A stretch of DNA of 8,728 bases from Oscillospiraceae bacterium (GTDB lineage: Bacteria; Bacillota; Clostridia; Oscillospirales; Ruminococcaceae). Where the stretch lies: assembly GCA_017394565.1 (NCBI GenBank), contig JAFPXW010000369.1, forward strand, positions 1-8,728, in the 5' to 3' direction. The notes under the pieces were generated by a model. It saw only the letters and a list, made by a program, of their open reading frames with translations, was not told the DNA's origin and made no database searches. The position numbers and the translations under genes are program-made. This document shows positions 6,758-8,728 of the stretch, one piece after another (within the stretch, counting starts at the first letter, position 1; the number at the start of each line of letters is the position of its first letter).

Positions 6758-6769
6758 ATTTTGCAAAAT
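6758..6769. promoter_or_regulatory. 12-bp palindrome between divergent promoters, candidate operator
   Basis: ATTTTGCAAAAT is a perfect palindrome. It lies about 50 bp from the pectate lyase -35 box and about 35 bp from the protease -35 box. A dimeric regulator bound here could act on both genes. The surroundings are AT-rich, so the assignment is tentative. Confidence 0.4.
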
Positions 6770-6803
6770 ATGAACAATGTGTTCGTTCTTTACCATAAAT
6801 AGG

Positions 6804-6832
6804 TTGACGTTCCTGCGAAATTGTGCTATGAT
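6804..6832 (+). promoter_or_regulatory. Sigma-A promoter of the cysteine protease gene
   Basis: TTGACG (6804-6809), a 17-bp spacer ending in TGC, and TATGAT (6827-6832), giving an extended -10. The predicted start near 6839 leaves a leader of about 80 nt. Confidence 0.8.
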
Positions 6833-6853
6833 ATACTTTATAGGAATATAGAG

Positions 6854-6898
6854 GGATCTGTTCGCACGATCGACATGATTACCAATTCCGGCAGATCC
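6854..6898 (+). other. Possible leader hairpin before the cysteine protease
   Basis: GGATCTG (6854-6860) and CAGATCC (6892-6898) are exact reverse complements in the predicted untranslated leader, with two further G-U pairs possible inside (6861/6891, 6862/6890). The loop is about 27 nt and the 3' arm ends 10 nt before the ribosome binding site. It matches no riboswitch class I know. Confidence 0.35.
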
Positions 6899-6908
6899 TG
6901 AAAATGAT

Positions 6909-6913
6909 GGAGG
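6909..6913 (+). promoter_or_regulatory. Ribosome binding site of the cysteine protease
   Basis: GGAGG lies 5 nt before ATG 6919. In-frame ATGs at 6904 and 6907 precede or overlap this site and would put acidic residues before the signal peptide, so 6919 is preferred. Confidence 0.75.
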
Positions 6914-6918
6914 AACTC

Positions 6919-8728
6919 ATGAAATACAAACAACTCACCGCATTCTGCATGAGCCTTGCGACGCTCGCGATGTTCGTGCCAAATCTGACCGCATCTGCAG
7001 AAATGACTGCTGCACCGCAGCTCTACCTTGCAAGCCGTGCGTCGGAAAACCCCGATATTCTTCAAAACGGCGGTACGCTCGTGACCGATTCCGACGGCGT
7101 TTCCGCAGGGCAGCCGGCTGTCTCCCTTCCGGCACGCTATGACCTGCGCGAGCAGGGGCTTGTCACAGCTGTCAAGGATCAGGGACCTTACAATACCTGC
7201 TGGGCATTTTCTGCGCTCAATTGCCTTGAAACGAAGGAGATCCGGCAGGATCCGCTGATCGACCTGTCCGAATGGGCGCTGGCGTTCCACACCTATTCGG
7301 AAGCATTCGGCTACCCCTACAGCACCAGCACGCCGTTCGATGCCGGGAGCTATGACTGCGATCAGGAGATCGGCATCCTGACAAGCTGGATCGGCCCGTG
7401 GCGGGAGAGCGCTGCGGATTACGGCAACCCATCCATTCTGGACACGGCGCCTACGATCGACGAAGTCCGCGAACAGTCGGTGCTTCACACGACCGATGCA
7501 CTGTGTTATTTCTACGATCCGGACAACCCGGAGGTCTTTGAGGCACAGCTTTCTACGATCAAGAACGCCATCTATCAGGGCAATGCCATTGATGTCAGCT
7601 ATCTGCACAGCGATGCGTGCTATAATGATGTCTATCACTCCTATTGTTACAATGCCGATCTTGCTGCCGGAAGTGAAAGCTACGGGCATTCCGTCAGCAT
7701 CGTTGGCTGGGATGACAATTTCCCGTCGGAGTATTTCCATTCTGATCCCGGCAGAAACGGCGCATGGCTTGCCAAAAACAGCTGGGGTGCGGCATGGGGC
7801 GACAACGGCTATTTCTGGATCTCCTATGCGGACGCACGCCTGGATGATTTCTACCAGTTCAAGGCGGAGGCGGCCGAGGTCCACAACCGCCTGTACCAGC
7901 ACGACCAGTTCGGCAATTCCGGTGCATTCGCCTACGACCAGAACGGTGATACATCGGTGCTTGTGGCGAATGAATTCACAGCCGATGCCAACGGCTGGGT
8001 GACCTCTGTCATGCTCTGCAACCTGAATGTGGACGATACAGCGGAATTTACGGTGTATACCGGACTGACCGACGAGAATAACCCCATCTCCGGCACACCA
8101 TCCGAGGTCACGGCAGTCACGCTGCCGCAGATCGGCTACCAGACCATTGACCTGGACAAGCCGGTACCGGTCAAGGCAGGAGAGCGCTTCTCCATCGTTG
8201 CCAAGCTGTCCGGTGCCGACAGAGCGTACAGGATCCCGTGCGAATTTGCGACCTATACGGAGCAGACACACGCGGACGGGACGGTCGATGGGTTTGACAG
8301 CAGCTACACACCGGAAATGCTCCTGCGCGATTTTGCGACGAATCAGAGCTTCTACAGCGGCGACGGCATCCTCTGGTATGATATGTACAACGTCACCCAC
8401 GGCATCAGCGAAACACAGAACGAAGCGACGGGCGAAAAGACCTACATCGAGATGATGGAGGGCAATATCTGCCTGAAAGCCCTCACACGCGACGACGGCA
8501 TCGTGAATTTTTCCGATTATCACGAAAATATCCCTGCCGGTCAGGGCATCGAGCTGACGAATGATGACCATGCGCCGGTCTATTATTCCCTGGATGGCGT
8601 CAATTTCACGCTGTATGAGGAACCCATCCGGTTTCCGGAGGGGAAGGATGAGATGACGATCTCGGCATTTGCGGACATGGCGGATCGGACGGTGTTCTCC
8701 AGGACGTACCGCAAGCAGAAGGCGGCGA
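6919..8728 (+). CDS. Secreted papain-family (C1A) cysteine protease with lectin-like domain (C-terminus cut by window edge)
   Basis: The visible part is 603 residues with no stop codon. Residues 1-24 form a signal peptide (MKYKQ, hydrophobic core, ASA). A short propeptide-like stretch runs to about 70. The C1A domain starts at LPARYDLRE (72-78) and keeps the full active site: Gln88, Cys94 in NTCWAFS, His257 in GHSVSIVGW and Asn287 in KNSWGAAWGDNGY. Residues 324-523 resemble the lectin-like domain that follows many bacterial C1A proteases (NRLYQHD at the start, NICLKALT at the end). Residues 540-603 (APVYYSLDG, PIRFPE, ISAFAD) resemble chitobiase C-terminal or Fn3-associated beta-sandwich modules. 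It should degrade proteins outside the cell or at its surface. It is transcribed divergently from the pectate lyase from its own promoter. The missing C-terminus could carry a dockerin or other anchor (inference from the neighbours). Confidence 0.93.
   Translation, partial: MKYKQLTAFCMSLATLAMFVPNLTASAEMTAAPQLYLASRASENPDILQNGGTLVTDSDGVSAGQPAVSLPARYDLREQGLVTAVKDQGPYNTCWAFSALNCLETKEIRQDPLIDLSEWALAFHTYSEAFGYPYSTSTPFDAGSYDCDQEIGILTSWIGPWRESAADYGNPSILDTAPTIDEVREQSVLHTTDALCYFYDPDNPEVFEAQLSTIKNAIYQGNAIDVSYLHSDACYNDVYHSYCYNADLAAGSESYGHSVSIVGWDDNFPSEYFHSDPGRNGAWLAKNSWGAAWGDNGYFWISYADARLDDFYQFKAEAAEVHNRLYQHDQFGNSGAFAYDQNGDTSVLVANEFTADANGWVTSVMLCNLNVDDTAEFTVYTGLTDENNPISGTPSEVTAVTLPQIGYQTIDLDKPVPVKAGERFSIVAKLSGADRAYRIPCEFATYTEQTHADGTVDGFDSSYTPEMLLRDFATNQSFYSGDGILWYDMYNVTHGISETQNEATGEKTYIEMMEGNICLKALTRDDGIVNFSDYHENIPAGQGIELTNDDHAPVYYSLDGVNFTLYEEPIRFPEGKDEMTISAFADMADRTVFSRTYRKQKAA

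Noticed and set aside
6875..6901. Eight-codon open frame in the protease leader (possible leader peptide)
   Set aside because: It has no ribosome binding site and no run of regulatory codons, and overlaps the arm of the possible hairpin. There is too little to call a leader peptide.
6579..6918. Riboswitch, including cyclic-di-GMP classes, in the divergent leaders
   Set aside because: I looked for the conserved cores of known riboswitches in both leaders and in the gap at 1622-1956, and saw none.
6838..8571. 577-codon open frame on the minus strand, antisense to the protease
   Set aside because: It mirrors the C1A protease, shows no domain or signal, and ends in the divergent promoter region. 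The length reflects few in-phase stops in GC-rich antisense DNA.

Overview
The window reads as chromosomal DNA from a Gram-positive, fibre-degrading gut anaerobe of the cellulosome-forming Ruminococcus type. The closest picture is a moderately GC-rich relative of R. flavefaciens or R. champanellensis, but this assignment is inferred from gene content and not proven. The basis is two secreted proteins with dockerin calcium loops, Thr-rich linkers, AGGAGG-type ribosome binding sites, AT-rich intergenic gaps and sigma-A promoters with 17-bp spacers.

There are four real genes. Three lie on the minus strand: a cytoplasmic GGDEF/EAL cyclic-di-GMP protein that runs off the left edge (1-1621), a secreted N-acetylmuramoyl-L-alanine amidase with an internal dockerin and cell-wall-binding repeats (1957-3651), and a large secreted pectate lyase with a CBM6-like module and a C-terminal dockerin (3864-6578). 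The fourth is on the plus strand, divergent from the pectate lyase: a secreted papain-family (C1A) cysteine protease that runs off the right edge (6919-8728).

Each gene appears to be its own transcription unit. A good promoter precedes each one, and hairpin terminators follow the amidase (1895-1929) and the pectate lyase (3807-3838). The gap 1622-1956 holds the amidase terminator, a perfect 10-bp inverted repeat and a consensus TTGACA-17-TATAAT promoter for the GGDEF/EAL gene. The gap 6579-6918 holds back-to-back promoters for the pectate lyase and protease, with a 12-bp palindrome between them and a possible leader hairpin before the protease.

The common theme is the cell surface: pectin cleavage, peptidoglycan remodelling and proteolysis, at least two of them by proteins able to dock onto a cohesin scaffold, next to an enzyme predicted to break down cyclic-di-GMP. 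No mobile element, CRISPR array, tRNA or rRNA was seen. The most unusual item is the amidase, which joins an internal, stretched dockerin to a cell-wall-binding repeat array and a catalytic domain.
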